Numbered from the stretch's first letter, positions 43,476 through 53,860 are shown. The stretch is DNA of 54,736 nt from Terriglobia bacterium (GCA_020072585.1 JAIQGL010000038.1:1-54736); one strand, 5' to 3'. Notes: generated by a model not told the origin, from the letters alone. Numbers and translations: made by a program.

Positions 43476-44390
43476 ATGAACGTTATCGTGTTTTGCCTGA
43501 TCTATGGAATTGGAACCAGGTGTCTTCTGGTCGGACTGCAATCATCATTACATGCAGGGGTAGGTCACTTTGGCTCGGAATGGATCTCTTCGCCAAGAAC
43601 GATGGTGGCTCTAGGGCAGTCGGCCGCCGATGCATATGCGTCCGCGCTCCAGGAACCTGACGCCGTCAATAAATCCATTTTGCTGGAACGCTTTCTGGTC
43701 CAGCATCCTGATAGCGCCCTTGTGCCAGATGCTATGGAGCAGACGCTGGTAGCTTACCGCAGCTTAAACAGGGAACAACTCAGTGAAGCGGAAAGACGAC
43801 GCCCATCCCCAATAAACGAACTCAATCTTCCCTCCCTTGTTGTCGCAGTATTCTTAGATCGGAGAATGGTCGCCGCCATGCCGCCCGCCGATCCACAATG
43901 GAAGGCCGCTTGTCAGCGAGCCGATGTGGCAATCCGTTCCCTCTCCCAATGGCCGAAGCCAACCGGTATTTCTGCAGATCAATACCTGCGATTGCGTAAC
44001 AAGGCGGAAGGTATTTTTTATGGAATGGCTGGCTTTTGCGCATTTCAAACGGGGAAGCATATGGAAGCCCGATCCCATCTTTTGCAATCACTGAAAGTTG
44101 ATCCAAATAATATCGCCAATATGGGTTATCTGGCAATGGCCGACCTGGAAACGGACCCTATTGACGTCACGGGTTTCTGGTATGCCGCAAAAGAGGAAAC
44201 ACTTGTTCGAATCCAGTATGGCGTCGATGCTGCCGGCGATGCTTATCCGTATGGCGAATACAAATATATTCAGTATCACGGCAGCCGCGCAGGCTGGGGC
44301 GAGCTTGTAGCGCAAGCTGCCACACAGACAGCACCTCCGCCGGGGTTTACTGTAACCCGCGGAGGTGAACATAAGGACACACCGAAGTAG
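43476..44390 (+). CDS. Secreted protein with TPR-like region, unknown
   Basis: The 304-residue frame follows TAGGAGA. It begins with a hydrophobic stretch that may be a signal peptide or anchor (VIVFCLIYGIGTRCLLVGL). A helical region with TPR-like pattern lies in the second half (GFCAFQTGKHMEARSHLLQS, then LKVDPNNIANMGYLAMADLE). No known family is recognised. It is convergent with the RHS gene, with 233 bases between, and could be unrelated to it. Confidence 0.65.
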   Translation: MNVIVFCLIYGIGTRCLLVGLQSSLHAGVGHFGSEWISSPRTMVALGQSAADAYASALQEPDAVNKSILLERFLVQHPDSALVPDAMEQTLVAYRSLNREQLSEAERRRPSPINELNLPSLVVAVFLDRRMVAAMPPADPQWKAACQRADVAIRSLSQWPKPTGISADQYLRLRNKAEGIFYGMAGFCAFQTGKHMEARSHLLQSLKVDPNNIANMGYLAMADLETDPIDVTGFWYAAKEETLVRIQYGVDAAGDAYPYGEYKYIQYHGSRAGWGELVAQAATQTAPPPGFTVTRGGEHKDTPK

Positions 44391-44623
44391 TTTGTATCTC
44401 CATTTCTCGTACGGAATATATTTAGTCTCCGCAAGCGCGCATACAATGAAAGCGAAACTGTTTCCACACCGGCTGCGATTTCTCTGACTTCGGACCGCAG
44501 CCTCCGAATCAAGGCGGGACTAAGTTAACTTTCGGTACAGCACAAAAAAACCATACAGTATATCTTCCGGTGCTCTTGTTCCGATCAGCAAGGATGCCAG
44601 GGACCCCCGGCAAAGCTGGTCAT

Positions 44624-47600
44624 TCAAGTGGACGTTTGGCCGCCTCCGCCCGACCCAACGAGTGACCATAGCAAGTCCTGGAATAAGAGTGGGCCGCGCA
44701 GATCATCAACCAGATCGATGTGGTCGACGTCCACTGGCAAAGGATCAAACTTCTGTGTCCGGAGGATGCACCAGACATGCAGGGCGAGCCCCTGCTGCGC
44801 TGAAAAACTGAAGGTACTATTAGGTCCAGAACCAGAGTGAAAGAGATCCGCGCTCGATTGGCTGCCTTGGCCCAGAAATCCCCTACCCGAATCCTGAGGA
44901 TCAGCGTGGCTAAAACCGAGCATGCCGTGACCAGCCATTTCGTGTGCGATGATTCGGCCGTAAACAACACCTTGTCCGACTGCCGGGCTTGAAAAGCCAC
45001 TCCAGCCGGTATGGTAGCCATCCGTTGAAGCACCAACCGTGTTTATCCTGCTCTGGTAGATTTCAGATACTGTGCGAGCAAAAAGGCCAGTCCCTGGAGC
45101 AGTGTTGCCGAAGGTGAACTGACCCGTTACCGCTGGATTCTGGGGATCGATATCCAGTGTAAAATCTCCAGGCCCGCTCGTCGTAATGTTCACGTGAATA
45201 TCGGCTCCCCCGGTTCCGAAAATTCGATTCAGTTCCTTGGTCAGCGACTTCAATTGACCGGCGGAAAGCTGACCGCCCTTGACCAGAGCATTCATGTTGC
45301 ATGGAGCCAGCCCCAAAGGATCGGTTATGTTGATGGGGTCATTGCTCGCGTATGCATAGCGATTCAACGATCGGGGGTCCGCGATCGTTCCCCCGAGAGC
45401 ATCCGGGGAATTGAATCGGCACAGCCTGTTGATATAGAAGCGGGCCATTGCATAATCATTGCCCGACTCCGGATCATTCTCATAGTTTGTAAAGCGACGC
45501 TTGGTCGTGGTGTTCGACGAGTACCATAACTCGCCGAATGGGAAGTGCCCCTGCTGACCGGCGGTGTTGCCGGCAGAATCTGTAATCATTCTTGGAGAAA
45601 GATGGTCGCGCAGGTGGTATTTGGTGCCGCTCGCGTCGAGTGAGGCCAGCAAGCCGGCCGGCGAGTAGACAAACTCGCGCGAAGGAGCATTCGCGGGTGC
45701 ACCGTTATCGTATTCCGCAATAGGTTCGTTACCGGAGAAGATATAAACCGTGGAAGAAGTGGGAGTTGTGCAATTGGGTTGACATTTTCGAACGCGCACG
45801 CCGCCGGCATCTGATACATAGTTTGTAGTAACACCGGCAGAGGCGCTTGAAATCACGTGGCTTTCACCGTCGTAAACAAGGGCGTTCAGGCCATCATTGG
45901 TCGTGTTGCCGCTGGCATCGTAAGACAGCCCTGTAGCCCAATTCGTTCCGGGAATCATCGCTATTTGATTGGATGGCACCAACGCGTTGGGAGAAGTATC
46001 GGATTGCGGCGTTTCATTGGTCCGATTGCCATAGGGATCATACCCGAAGGCCAAGTCCCACTTTGGATAACTCGTTGAGCCTGCCGTGTAAGCCTGTTTT
46101 AAGCGCCCAAGAACATCATAGAGATACGTAGCGCTACGCCCGGGCTCGACATTATCAGAAATGCTTGTAATTTGACCGTTGTTGGCGCCATTTTGAATGT
46201 AACCATAGCTCAAGCTGAAGATAGGCTGCGAATTGCGGGCATATTGGATTGACTTCAACTGAAGCAGACCGTCTGTTGAAAATCCATATCCGGCTGTGGT
46301 TCCGTTACCGTAGGTAAAGCCGGTCAACTGCTGCGCCGTACCGTAAGTGAAACTGCTGGCGTAAGTCGCCGCGCCATCAGAAATGCCTGCGAGCCGTCCA
46401 ATTGCATCATACGCAGGACGTACCTGCCGCCCGGAAGGATATTGAATCTGCGTGATCTCTCCTGAGAGATTGTATTGATATTGTATCGTGAAGGGATTTC
46501 CATTGTTAGTGCCGTTAACAATCTTACTCCGCTGGGTCATCTGGCCAAGTTGGTCATAGGAGTACGTTTCAGACCCGGACGAATCAACTTCCTTCGTAAT
46601 CTGTCCCATTGCAAATGCCGCAGTGCCTCCCTGATCATAAAAGAAACAGGTATTCGCAGTGGGGGTCGGGCCACCTGCAGGGTCACAGACATTCTGCATG
46701 GCTACTACGCCGCTTCCATTCGGGACCGTGTAACTCTTGCCTGTCAAACGATGGAGTCCATCATAGGTATATTGGGTTACCACATTTCGGGCATCCGTTT
46801 TCTGCGTAACCTGATTCACGTCGTTATACTGCATGCTAACCGTACCGGACTCCGGCGTTACGTGGCTGGTCATGCGGCCCAGTGCATCATAGCTGGCGGA
46901 ACGCACTTGCGAACCTTGCACTATGCTCGTGACCTGATCCATGGTATTGTACGCATAGGTCGTAACAAGGGCTGTGTTGAACGATGTGCTGGAGCCGCCG
47001 GCGAAGTTGGTTGCCGGGCTGGTAAATGAAGGTGTTCCAAACAGGTTGGAGTTGTCATGACTGGTCGCGAGCGAATGCACTACCGCATTCGTCGGCCCGA
47101 CCGTTTTCCAAGTCAAAGCAATGGTGTTGCCATTGGCTGTGGCCGTAACCGGCGATGCCGATACATTCAACGCCTGAACGAGGGCTGTGGCCACCTCAGC
47201 AGATGAAATGTTTTGTTGCTGCGTGGCGCATCCAGAGCTTGCGCTAGGCCCAAAACATGCGGTTCCTGTAAATCCTCCCACTGTCAACGACACAGTCCCG
47301 GAATCTGGTACAAGAGTGGTCGCGATATTGGACAGATCCTGATTTGCCCAGCTTATTGTGCTGTTGTAATACATATGGTTGATGTGCTGCGTACTGCCCT
47401 GGTAATACAGATGAACGCTATTGCCTGCCGATAAACCTGTGCTGGTCAAAACCGTGCCAACCGCTGTCGCGGGAACTCCGAGGACATTCATCATGTCATT
47501 GTCTATCCACGATCCGCTGTTGCAGCAGAACGTTTCGTGAATGTGCTGGCTGGCATCCAGGAAATAAAGGCGCACATATCCGTCATTGCTGACCAACCCG

Positions 47601-50600
47601 GTTAAGGGCGTTACAGCGGCCGGTTGGTGCGATGTCGTAGTAGTGCCATTGATTGTGATTGCGGTCAGATCAAGATTTTGCCAGCTCAAACTTGTGGTAT
47701 TCCAGGTGAGAGCGTAGATATGCTGGTTCGAGCCAAGATAGTAGGCGTGCATGCCTCCGCCCGAAGCTCCGGGACTTCCGGCAGGAGCTCCCGGATCAAG
47801 AGAGATTGTTGTACCGGCGGCCGCAAGCGTATTGCCGGTGATGGCAGTAAGATCCTGGTTCTGCCATGTGGCATTGCCAACTGAAAGCTCGCAAATGATC
47901 CCGGCGCCACCGCGGCCGCAGACGTCAGGCCGCCCGTCGCCATTGATATCAGCAAACATCATCGTGGATCCATATTGCGGTTGATTCCAGCCAGCGGCAT
48001 CCGTAAAACTTCCTTCCCATTGACGTACTGGACCAAACGACCCGTTGCCGTTATTGAGGCCACAAATCACGCCGCCCGAGGAGCGACCGCAGATGTCAGG
48101 TTTACCATCTCCATTTACGTCCGCCAGTCTTATCGAGCCGTAGTAGTAAGAACCGGCATTCCACCCTTGCAGATCAGAAAAATCCGATGTAGCCAGATAT
48201 GCCTGGCCAAAGCCACTGCCCGTAGATAAGGCGCACACGATACCGGTGGAAGCCCTACCACAGACATCGGCTTTGCCATCACCGTTAATGTCAGCGAGCA
48301 TAATAGTTGTTCCATATTGAGACTGATTCCAGCTTTGCGCATCAGTAAAACTGCTATTGCCCCACAAGACTGGTGCGCTAAACGATCCATTGCCCGTGTT
48401 TAGCGCGCACGAGATCCCCGCACTTCCCCGTCCGCAAAGATCAAGGCTGCCGTCACCATTCACGTCTCCCAGCCTCAATGAGCCGTAGTAATAGTCAGCG
48501 GCGCCCCATCCCTGGGCATCGGTGAAAATTGGACTGGCTATATAGGCACCAAAATTCGTCCCCGAGGAAGGCTCACATAGTACATCGCCACTCCCGCGGC
48601 CACAGAGATCAGCCTTGCCGCCCCCGTTGACATCGCCCAGCAACAAGGTGGTTGTGTACTGTGCTAGGTTCCAACTAAATGCATCTGTCATGTTGGATTC
48701 CCACTGCGTCACGGCACTAAACGTGCCGCTTCCATTGTTGAGGCCGCAGATCACGCCAAAAGAACTGCGTCCGCAGACGTCGGCCTTCCCATCCCCGTTC
48801 ACATCTCCAAGCCGAATCGAGGGATAATAGCCAGCCAGGTTCCATGATTGCGCGTCTGCGAAATCGGAGGTCGCAAGGAACGGCGCGCCAAAACTCCCCC
48901 CATTGTTTCTTAGCAATTGGTAAACATGTTGATTCGTTCCTAAATAAAACAGCCGTGTAGTCCCATCCGGCATCAAAGCAACGCTGAGTTTGGTGCTGGA
49001 GGCGGCCAAAGTATTGCCAGTGGCAGCCGTCAGGTCCTGGTTTTGCCACGTCGAAGTGGAATTGCTGATGAAGAGGCAATAAACATGCTGGTTCGTGCCG
49101 ACGTAATAAAGATGAACGGGCTCTCCGGCTGCCCCTGAATCACTGGCCAAGGCGCTCCCCGCTGCCGCCAACGTGTTGCCGGTAATCGCGGTAATGTCCT
49201 GGACGCCCCACGTGGGGACGGAAAACAGTTGATAAATGTGCTGGTCTGGTCCTTCAAAGAAGATATGGATACTGCCGTCTGACAGCGCAACGCTAGTCAG
49301 AGAGCTGTTTGTTGCGACTGCGGTACTTCCGGTGATGTAGCTGATATCCTGAACCTGCCACGAATTTGTGCTGGTCCACGACAAATGTGAGATATGTTGG
49401 TTGGTATCAATATAAAAAACATGGCTTGAACCATCCGGCAGGCTAACCACACTGGTCAGCGGGCTCCCAGTTTTTGCCGTAGCAGAAATTCCGGCGCTAG
49501 TATTTGCAACATTGAGAACCCCATTAATCAGGACGCTGGCACTCGCGCTGGTCCCGCCTGTCGCTGTAGTATCCGGTTGGTCAACTTCGATAAGACGGCC
49601 AAGAGCGTCCGATTTATCTTTGATCTGTTTACCGGTGGGGTCGGTGAATATTGCCGTTTGTAAGGAATAGTCGTAGGTCGAGAGTTGCCCATCGGGTAAG
49701 ATCGTCTTTTTGACGCGTCCTAACGCGTCAAACTGGCTCGTGGTAAAAAAATCGGGCGATCCCACATAGGGATTGCTCCGGCCGGAAAGCCGCCCCAATT
49801 CATCATATCGATTTTGGCTCGTTGTAACCGCATTCCCATTGCCATCCAGAAGAGTGCTCGTAGTAACTCGACCTAGCGTATCCACGGCTGTTACCTGTTG
49901 CACGGCATGTGTGGCGTCAATGGGGGTTGTGACGGTTGTGGTCCGGTTCACCGAGTCGTAATTATAAGAAATTTGTGCGAGATCGGGACGAGTGATTGTG
50001 CTGATCCGGCCCAGATCATCGTAGGAATACTGAGTGGTCTGTCCGGTTATGTCTGTAGTTGAGATCGGCCTAAAAGCGCCATCATAGACATAGCTGTTGC
50101 TGAGTTGCGGCCATCCCGGCGGTCCGCTGGTGATAGTGTCTGGAAATGAATAATTCGTTGCACTTGAAAAAGTATTGCTGGTCTCCTGAATTCCGTTAAG
50201 TTTCGTTAGAAGCACATTTCCAAACACATCATAGGTCATGCCACGCGTGACAGGGTTGGCCGGCGTTGCGGGATCTTTGTACGTGAGCATTGACGTGAGA
50301 TTGCCACGATATACAAAACCACAGCCGTAAAGGTTATCGTCGTGCTGGGATATTCCGGTCGGACAGGATGTGAGGGAGCCATTTTCGTCATAATTAAAGT
50401 CAACGCGATTTCGCACGTTTCCGCCCCCGTCCTTTACCTGAATCTCGGATGGCAAGGCAATAAGATTACGGGTGATGTAATTGCTGCTGTTGAGGTAGCT
50501 GTAGACAATCGATTTGATGAGAGGTCCGTGGCCGCCAACCCCAAAGTCATAGTAACTGATGTTTTGCAGAATTCCGTTGGAATCGTATGTTGTATCGGTT

Positions 50601-51928
50601 TCCGCACGGGTCGAACCGTCTTCCAAAATGTTTACGACGGTTGCCGGAGTACCATTGGCCGCCCACGTTGTATTAACGGTTCGCAGCAATGCTCCGGAAG
50701 CAGTCCCTTGATACACTTTTCGGGTGGTCTCGTGCCCATTGGCATCAAAGGCGTAAACAATGCTATTACCCGATGTATCATACGAGAGTTTGGGAAATGT
50801 GGCTGTGCTCTGATTGCCCGCGCGACTAAATGTCCACACTTGTGAACTTGTCCCATCATTGACCAAGCGTGTAAGACCGATAGTGCTTCCATCGGAACAA
50901 CTGATGCCGTCGTTCGGGCCAATATAGCCGTATTGGTATGAACCACCGTCTAGCAGGGTGATTGTCTTTAGTCGTCCAGTAAAGAAGCCAGGATTGCCGG
51001 GCGTATCTTCATAGATGAATGAGAAGCTGGTTCCATCGGGAAGAGCGATAGATGCGGGCACAGTCGCCGTGCCTGAATATTCGACAATCCCAGGGCAGCC
51101 GAAATTTGTACGCACGGGAATAGACTGCAGATTGACTGTAGCGATTATACTGCCGTTTGCATCAGTGTAACTGATAGCTGAAGCGCTTTTCGTGACAGTA
51201 ATAGCCGGTTGACCCGTACTGTCTGTCCATGTACTCACTGTTGAGCTTGGCGTGTTCTGGCTGATGAGATTGCCATTCCTATCCTCCAGAGACCCGCTGA
51301 TATATTGCGTACCGTCAGGCCCAGTCACCACCCCGGTGCGTCCGTTGGAATCGGTATTCATACTAATGAAATAGCCGCTGGAATCCGGAGCATAGGAAGT
51401 GAAGCTATTTCCCGGCTGCGTTGGCTGCCTGACAACCTGACTATTTACACAGCTGTCAGTAAGATCCACATTGGGAAATGGATGTACAGAGCCCTGGACA
51501 TCCGAGAATGCGAAGCCGTACATATGCAGTAGAGGTATGTTTACTTGAATCCCGAATGAGAGTGTAACGAGACACGTCCCGATCGTCGGATAAAAAAAAG
51601 AAGTGTTGCCTGTTGGACTGGGGGCCTGCCAGCCCCATGTCGGATTGCCATTAATATCCACCACCGGCATCCAGGCTGTCGTATTGCCTGAACTGGTCGG
51701 TTTCCACATCTGGGAATCGTTGATTTCTGAAAAAAAGAAGCTGCTTCCCCGGCCGGACAACGAAGAAATAGGAATAGCTAAGTGTACATTTAAATTTTGA
51801 TTGTTAACCAGATCATACGATGTCCCTCGGGTAAAGGACCCAAATGGAGGAATTCCGGTGCCGCTATTTTGTCCAAAGGCGAGTATGCCCCCAAAAAGCG
51901 TCGCACATATCAAAAGCTTTCGCCTCAC
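44624..51928 (-). CDS. Large RHS/YD-repeat protein with lectin and FG-GAP repeats
   Basis: The 2434-residue secreted protein has a signal peptide, an N-terminal region to about 420, and YD repeats to about 800. Next come four lectin-like repeats with the motif FY(I/L)(D/G)TNQH, a block of six FG-GAP-like repeats (LGDVNGDGKADVCGR, residues about 1015-1350, each with a Cys pair), and three more lectin-like repeats to about 1540. YD repeats resume at 1655, leading to the RHS core (FYINRLCRFNSPDALGG to DPLGLAPC, about 2080-2212). The variable C-terminus of about 220 residues contains HEMAGHGMLGFSH, an HExxxH zincin-like motif. Polymorphic toxins use such tips; no immunity gene is obvious next to it. 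Confidence 0.88.
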   Translation of the reverse strand: MRRKLLICATLFGGILAFGQNSGTGIPPFGSFTRGTSYDLVNNQNLNVHLAIPISSLSGRGSSFFFSEINDSQMWKPTSSGNTTAWMPVVDINGNPTWGWQAPSPTGNTSFFYPTIGTCLVTLSFGIQVNIPLLHMYGFAFSDVQGSVHPFPNVDLTDSCVNSQVVRQPTQPGNSFTSYAPDSSGYFISMNTDSNGRTGVVTGPDGTQYISGSLEDRNGNLISQNTPSSTVSTWTDSTGQPAITVTKSASAISYTDANGSIIATVNLQSIPVRTNFGCPGIVEYSGTATVPASIALPDGTSFSFIYEDTPGNPGFFTGRLKTITLLDGGSYQYGYIGPNDGISCSDGSTIGLTRLVNDGTSSQVWTFSRAGNQSTATFPKLSYDTSGNSIVYAFDANGHETTRKVYQGTASGALLRTVNTTWAANGTPATVVNILEDGSTRAETDTTYDSNGILQNISYYDFGVGGHGPLIKSIVYSYLNSSNYITRNLIALPSEIQVKDGGGNVRNRVDFNYDENGSLTSCPTGISQHDDNLYGCGFVYRGNLTSMLTYKDPATPANPVTRGMTYDVFGNVLLTKLNGIQETSNTFSSATNYSFPDTITSGPPGWPQLSNSYVYDGAFRPISTTDITGQTTQYSYDDLGRISTITRPDLAQISYNYDSVNRTTTVTTPIDATHAVQQVTAVDTLGRVTTSTLLDGNGNAVTTSQNRYDELGRLSGRSNPYVGSPDFFTTSQFDALGRVKKTILPDGQLSTYDYSLQTAIFTDPTGKQIKDKSDALGRLIEVDQPDTTATGGTSASASVLINGVLNVANTSAGISATAKTGSPLTSVVSLPDGSSHVFYIDTNQHISHLSWTSTNSWQVQDISYITGSTAVATNSSLTSVALSDGSIHIFFEGPDQHIYQLFSVPTWGVQDITAITGNTLAAAGSALASDSGAAGEPVHLYYVGTNQHVYCLFISNSTSTWQNQDLTAATGNTLAASSTKLSVALMPDGTTRLFYLGTNQHVYQLLRNNGGSFGAPFLATSDFADAQSWNLAGYYPSIRLGDVNGDGKADVCGRSSFGVICGLNNGSGTFSAVTQWESNMTDAFSWNLAQYTTTLLLGDVNGGGKADLCGRGSGDVLCEPSSGTNFGAYIASPIFTDAQGWGAADYYYGSLRLGDVNGDGSLDLCGRGSAGISCALNTGNGSFSAPVLWGNSSFTDAQSWNQSQYGTTIMLADINGDGKADVCGRASTGIVCALSTGSGFGQAYLATSDFSDLQGWNAGSYYYGSIRLADVNGDGKPDICGRSSGGVICGLNNGNGSFGPVRQWEGSFTDAAGWNQPQYGSTMMFADINGDGRPDVCGRGGAGIICELSVGNATWQNQDLTAITGNTLAAAGTTISLDPGAPAGSPGASGGGMHAYYLGSNQHIYALTWNTTSLSWQNLDLTAITINGTTTTSHQPAAVTPLTGLVSNDGYVRLYFLDASQHIHETFCCNSGSWIDNDMMNVLGVPATAVGTVLTSTGLSAGNSVHLYYQGSTQHINHMYYNSTISWANQDLSNIATTLVPDSGTVSLTVGGFTGTACFGPSASSGCATQQQNISSAEVATALVQALNVSASPVTATANGNTIALTWKTVGPTNAVVHSLATSHDNSNLFGTPSFTSPATNFAGGSSTSFNTALVTTYAYNTMDQVTSIVQGSQVRSASYDALGRMTSHVTPESGTVSMQYNDVNQVTQKTDARNVVTQYTYDGLHRLTGKSYTVPNGSGVVAMQNVCDPAGGPTPTANTCFFYDQGGTAAFAMGQITKEVDSSGSETYSYDQLGQMTQRSKIVNGTNNGNPFTIQYQYNLSGEITQIQYPSGRQVRPAYDAIGRLAGISDGAATYASSFTYGTAQQLTGFTYGNGTTAGYGFSTDGLLQLKSIQYARNSQPIFSLSYGYIQNGANNGQITSISDNVEPGRSATYLYDVLGRLKQAYTAGSTSYPKWDLAFGYDPYGNRTNETPQSDTSPNALVPSNQIAMIPGTNWATGLSYDASGNTTNDGLNALVYDGESHVISSASAGVTTNYVSDAGGVRVRKCQPNCTTPTSSTVYIFSGNEPIAEYDNGAPANAPSREFVYSPAGLLASLDASGTKYHLRDHLSPRMITDSAGNTAGQQGHFPFGELWYSSNTTTKRRFTNYENDPESGNDYAMARFYINRLCRFNSPDALGGTIADPRSLNRYAYASNDPINITDPLGLAPCNMNALVKGGQLSAGQLKSLTKELNRIFGTGGADIHVNITTSGPGDFTLDIDPQNPAVTGQFTFGNTAPGTGLFARTVSEIYQSRINTVGASTDGYHTGWSGFSSPAVGQGVVYGRIIAHEMAGHGMLGFSHADPQDSGRGFLGQGSQSSADLFHSGSGPNSTFSFSAQQGLALHVWCILRTQKFDPLPVDVDHIDLVDDLRGPLLFQDLLWSLVGSGGGGQTST

Positions 51929-52755
51929 TTTGCCCTCCGCTCTACACTAAAATCAGCATCTGTCAGGCCGACGCCCAGAGCAATGTTGTCGATTGTGATT
52001 GAAATCCAAGGAATGCCGTTAAAGCTTTCCTCAATATGACCTGGGTACTTTATACCGCTTTGCTGCCGCCAAGATGAAAATGTAATCAATAATTTCACCG
52101 CCGCGGCGGCGCCACGTCCGTCTCTTCTCTCATAGGCCGCCTGTATAGGCAGTCCGGTAACCGCGTCACACCACAATTCTTTCACTGTAAGTGGCTTTAG
52201 TTCTTCTAAACCAGGTTTAGACTTAAACGTATTCCAGAGTCGAATATGCTGAACAGCGGTGCCGGACAAGACTTCGTCGCCGATATATTCGGAAGCTATA
52301 TCTGGTTCTTTGTTTAAAGATTCTAACCACGCCAGGGGGAACTCCACACACTGACCACTTGCGGCAGCTTCTATTGACGCAATTTTTGTTTTACCTCGAG
52401 ATATCTCATTCATTTCGCCTTTCGAGAAGATTTTTGAGCTGGTTTCGCCCTCAAACCGTAAATACTGGGCGCATTGCTCTGTTCCCCTCGTCACGATCCA
52501 TATACGTCCCTTGCGCTGCCGTGCCCCTTCGACCAACAAGACACTTCCATCCGCCCGCGAATCGTCAGGCGCTTTCGTGCCCATTCCCGCAATAGCTCGG
52601 TTTAAAACTGCTTGTGCTTTAGATTCTCGGCCTTCATCCTGCTTGGCAATCACACATACAGGCACTGTAAGCATTAACAGCCACGATAATTGCCCGCTAA
52701 TCGTTTTCGCGCGGAACACAATAGTTGCCCCCTCTTCAGGAATGCAATTTTCCAA
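51925..52755 (-). CDS. Exported protein coupled to the RHS gene, unknown
   Basis: The 276-residue protein has a membrane/signal segment at about residues 22-37 (LSWLLMLTVPVCVIA) after a polar start; a later start would give a standard signal peptide. The rest is soluble and periplasmic-like, resembling LolA-like barrel proteins in rhythm, with AVLNRAIAGMGT then WIVTRGTEQCAQYLRFEG and a C-terminal ITFSSWRQQSGIKYPGHI. Its stop overlaps the RHS start by four bases (ATGA), so the two are made together. It may assist export or assembly of the RHS protein; that is inference. Confidence 0.65.
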   Translation of the reverse strand: MENCIPEEGATIVFRAKTISGQLSWLLMLTVPVCVIAKQDEGRESKAQAVLNRAIAGMGTKAPDDSRADGSVLLVEGARQRKGRIWIVTRGTEQCAQYLRFEGETSSKIFSKGEMNEISRGKTKIASIEAAASGQCVEFPLAWLESLNKEPDIASEYIGDEVLSGTAVQHIRLWNTFKSKPGLEELKPLTVKELWCDAVTGLPIQAAYERRDGRGAAAAVKLLITFSSWRQQSGIKYPGHIEESFNGIPWISITIDNIALGVGLTDADFSVERRAK

Positions 52756-53053
52756 GGTGTTTTCGAGATCGCTTAGAGCCTAAGTAGCATTTGGAACAAG
52801 TAAAAAATTGTTTCTATATTAAGATTTTGATCTAATACTTCTCGAACAATATATACCCGAAGCCAAGGAGATAGCAGCCACTATATTGGAGCGTGCAATT
52901 TCGATAGTCCCGGTGCCACCGCTGACCCGCGTGGGCGGGGTGAAGCCATGACAGTCAATGAGGCCCAAGCGATATATCGCACGTACTGGGCGGGCTTGCG
53001 TCGATCGAAGACCAGCGGGTAATTGACCAAGGTGCGCTCGACGAATAAGAATA

Positions 53054-53860
53054 TCAAAATCTCGTGCTTTCAAATCGCGTGCCTTCCGTTTGAGACTCAC
53101 AGGGACTTCTACAGAGATCCCCAACCCTTTCCAGTTGTGCTTCCATCAAGTGTTCCACCGCGGGGATCACATCAAACATCAGTGGAACCCCATTGGTCGT
53201 TGCACCTGAGGGAACTGAGACAACCAACTGGGTAGCTGATGCGGAGCTAATCGTCGCGCTTGTCCCGTTAAACGCCACGGCATCCTGTGCTGTGTTGGAG
53301 CTAAAATTTGATCCAGAGATCGTGACGCTCGTCCCAACCGGCCCTGACTTTGGACTCAATGTGAAGAATGCAAACTGACTCGCTGAGTACCTTGTAATTG
53401 CGAGGATATTTCCTACTGCGTCGTACGAATACTTTACCGAGTCGCCAGTAGCCGCGACTGCGCCCACGAGCCGCCCGAGTTCGTCGTAGCTATACGTTAC
53501 AGGTCCAGCAAACACGTTCGGAGGCAGAACTGTAAAAGCAAAAGCGTTGCTTTGCGCACTGCCTCCAGTTGTCACTACCACGTTGCCGTTGCCCGTCGGC
53601 GCACCCGAATCCACAGTGGCGGTGATCCGGATGTCACTCCACGTACCTACCGTAGCTGCGGCGCCGCCAATCGAAACCGAGCCGGTTCGTTGACTAGTGC
53701 CGAATGACGAGACAGTGATCGTCACAAGCGTTCCAGCTGAGCCTGGGGCGGGCGATATCTGGGTAATTTGCGGAGTTTGAGACCAAACGAAACGAGGGCT
53801 TAGAAGCACAAACAGGAGCAGCGACAAGACTGCGGCTGATCTAGCAAACATGGAATTCAT
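53054..53860 (-). CDS. IPT - RHS repeat - IPT protein, probably truncated
   Basis: The 268-residue protein has a signal peptide (AAVLSLLLFVLLSPRFVWS), an IPT/TIG domain at about 30-110 (ISPAPGSAGTLVTITVSSFG), two YD repeats (YSYDELGRLVGAVAATGD and YSYDAVGNILAITR) near 120-155, and a second IPT domain (LSPKSGPVGTSVTISGSNF) to about 235. The last 30 residues look unlike the rest and the gene then stops, as if cut by a rearrangement. The bases between it and the next gene (52756-53053) show no clear gene. It resembles the N-terminal module of longer RHS proteins. Confidence 0.75.
   Translation of the reverse strand: MNSMFARSAAVLSLLLFVLLSPRFVWSQTPQITQISPAPGSAGTLVTITVSSFGTSQRTGSVSIGGAAATVGTWSDIRITATVDSGAPTGNGNVVVTTGGSAQSNAFAFTVLPPNVFAGPVTYSYDELGRLVGAVAATGDSVKYSYDAVGNILAITRYSASQFAFFTLSPKSGPVGTSVTISGSNFSSNTAQDAVAFNGTSATISSASATQLVVSVPSGATTNGVPLMFDVIPAVEHLMEAQLERVGDLCRSPCESQTEGTRFESTRF

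Noticed and set aside
43476-44390. Immunity gene for the RHS tip
   Set aside because: It lies downstream of the RHS gene but on the opposite strand, is far larger than usual immunity genes and looks secreted, so the link is unsupported.
47880-48860. Regularly spaced DNA repeats that could suggest a CRISPR array
   Set aside because: The repeats are about 160 bases apart, imperfect, and encode the FG-GAP-like protein units in frame.
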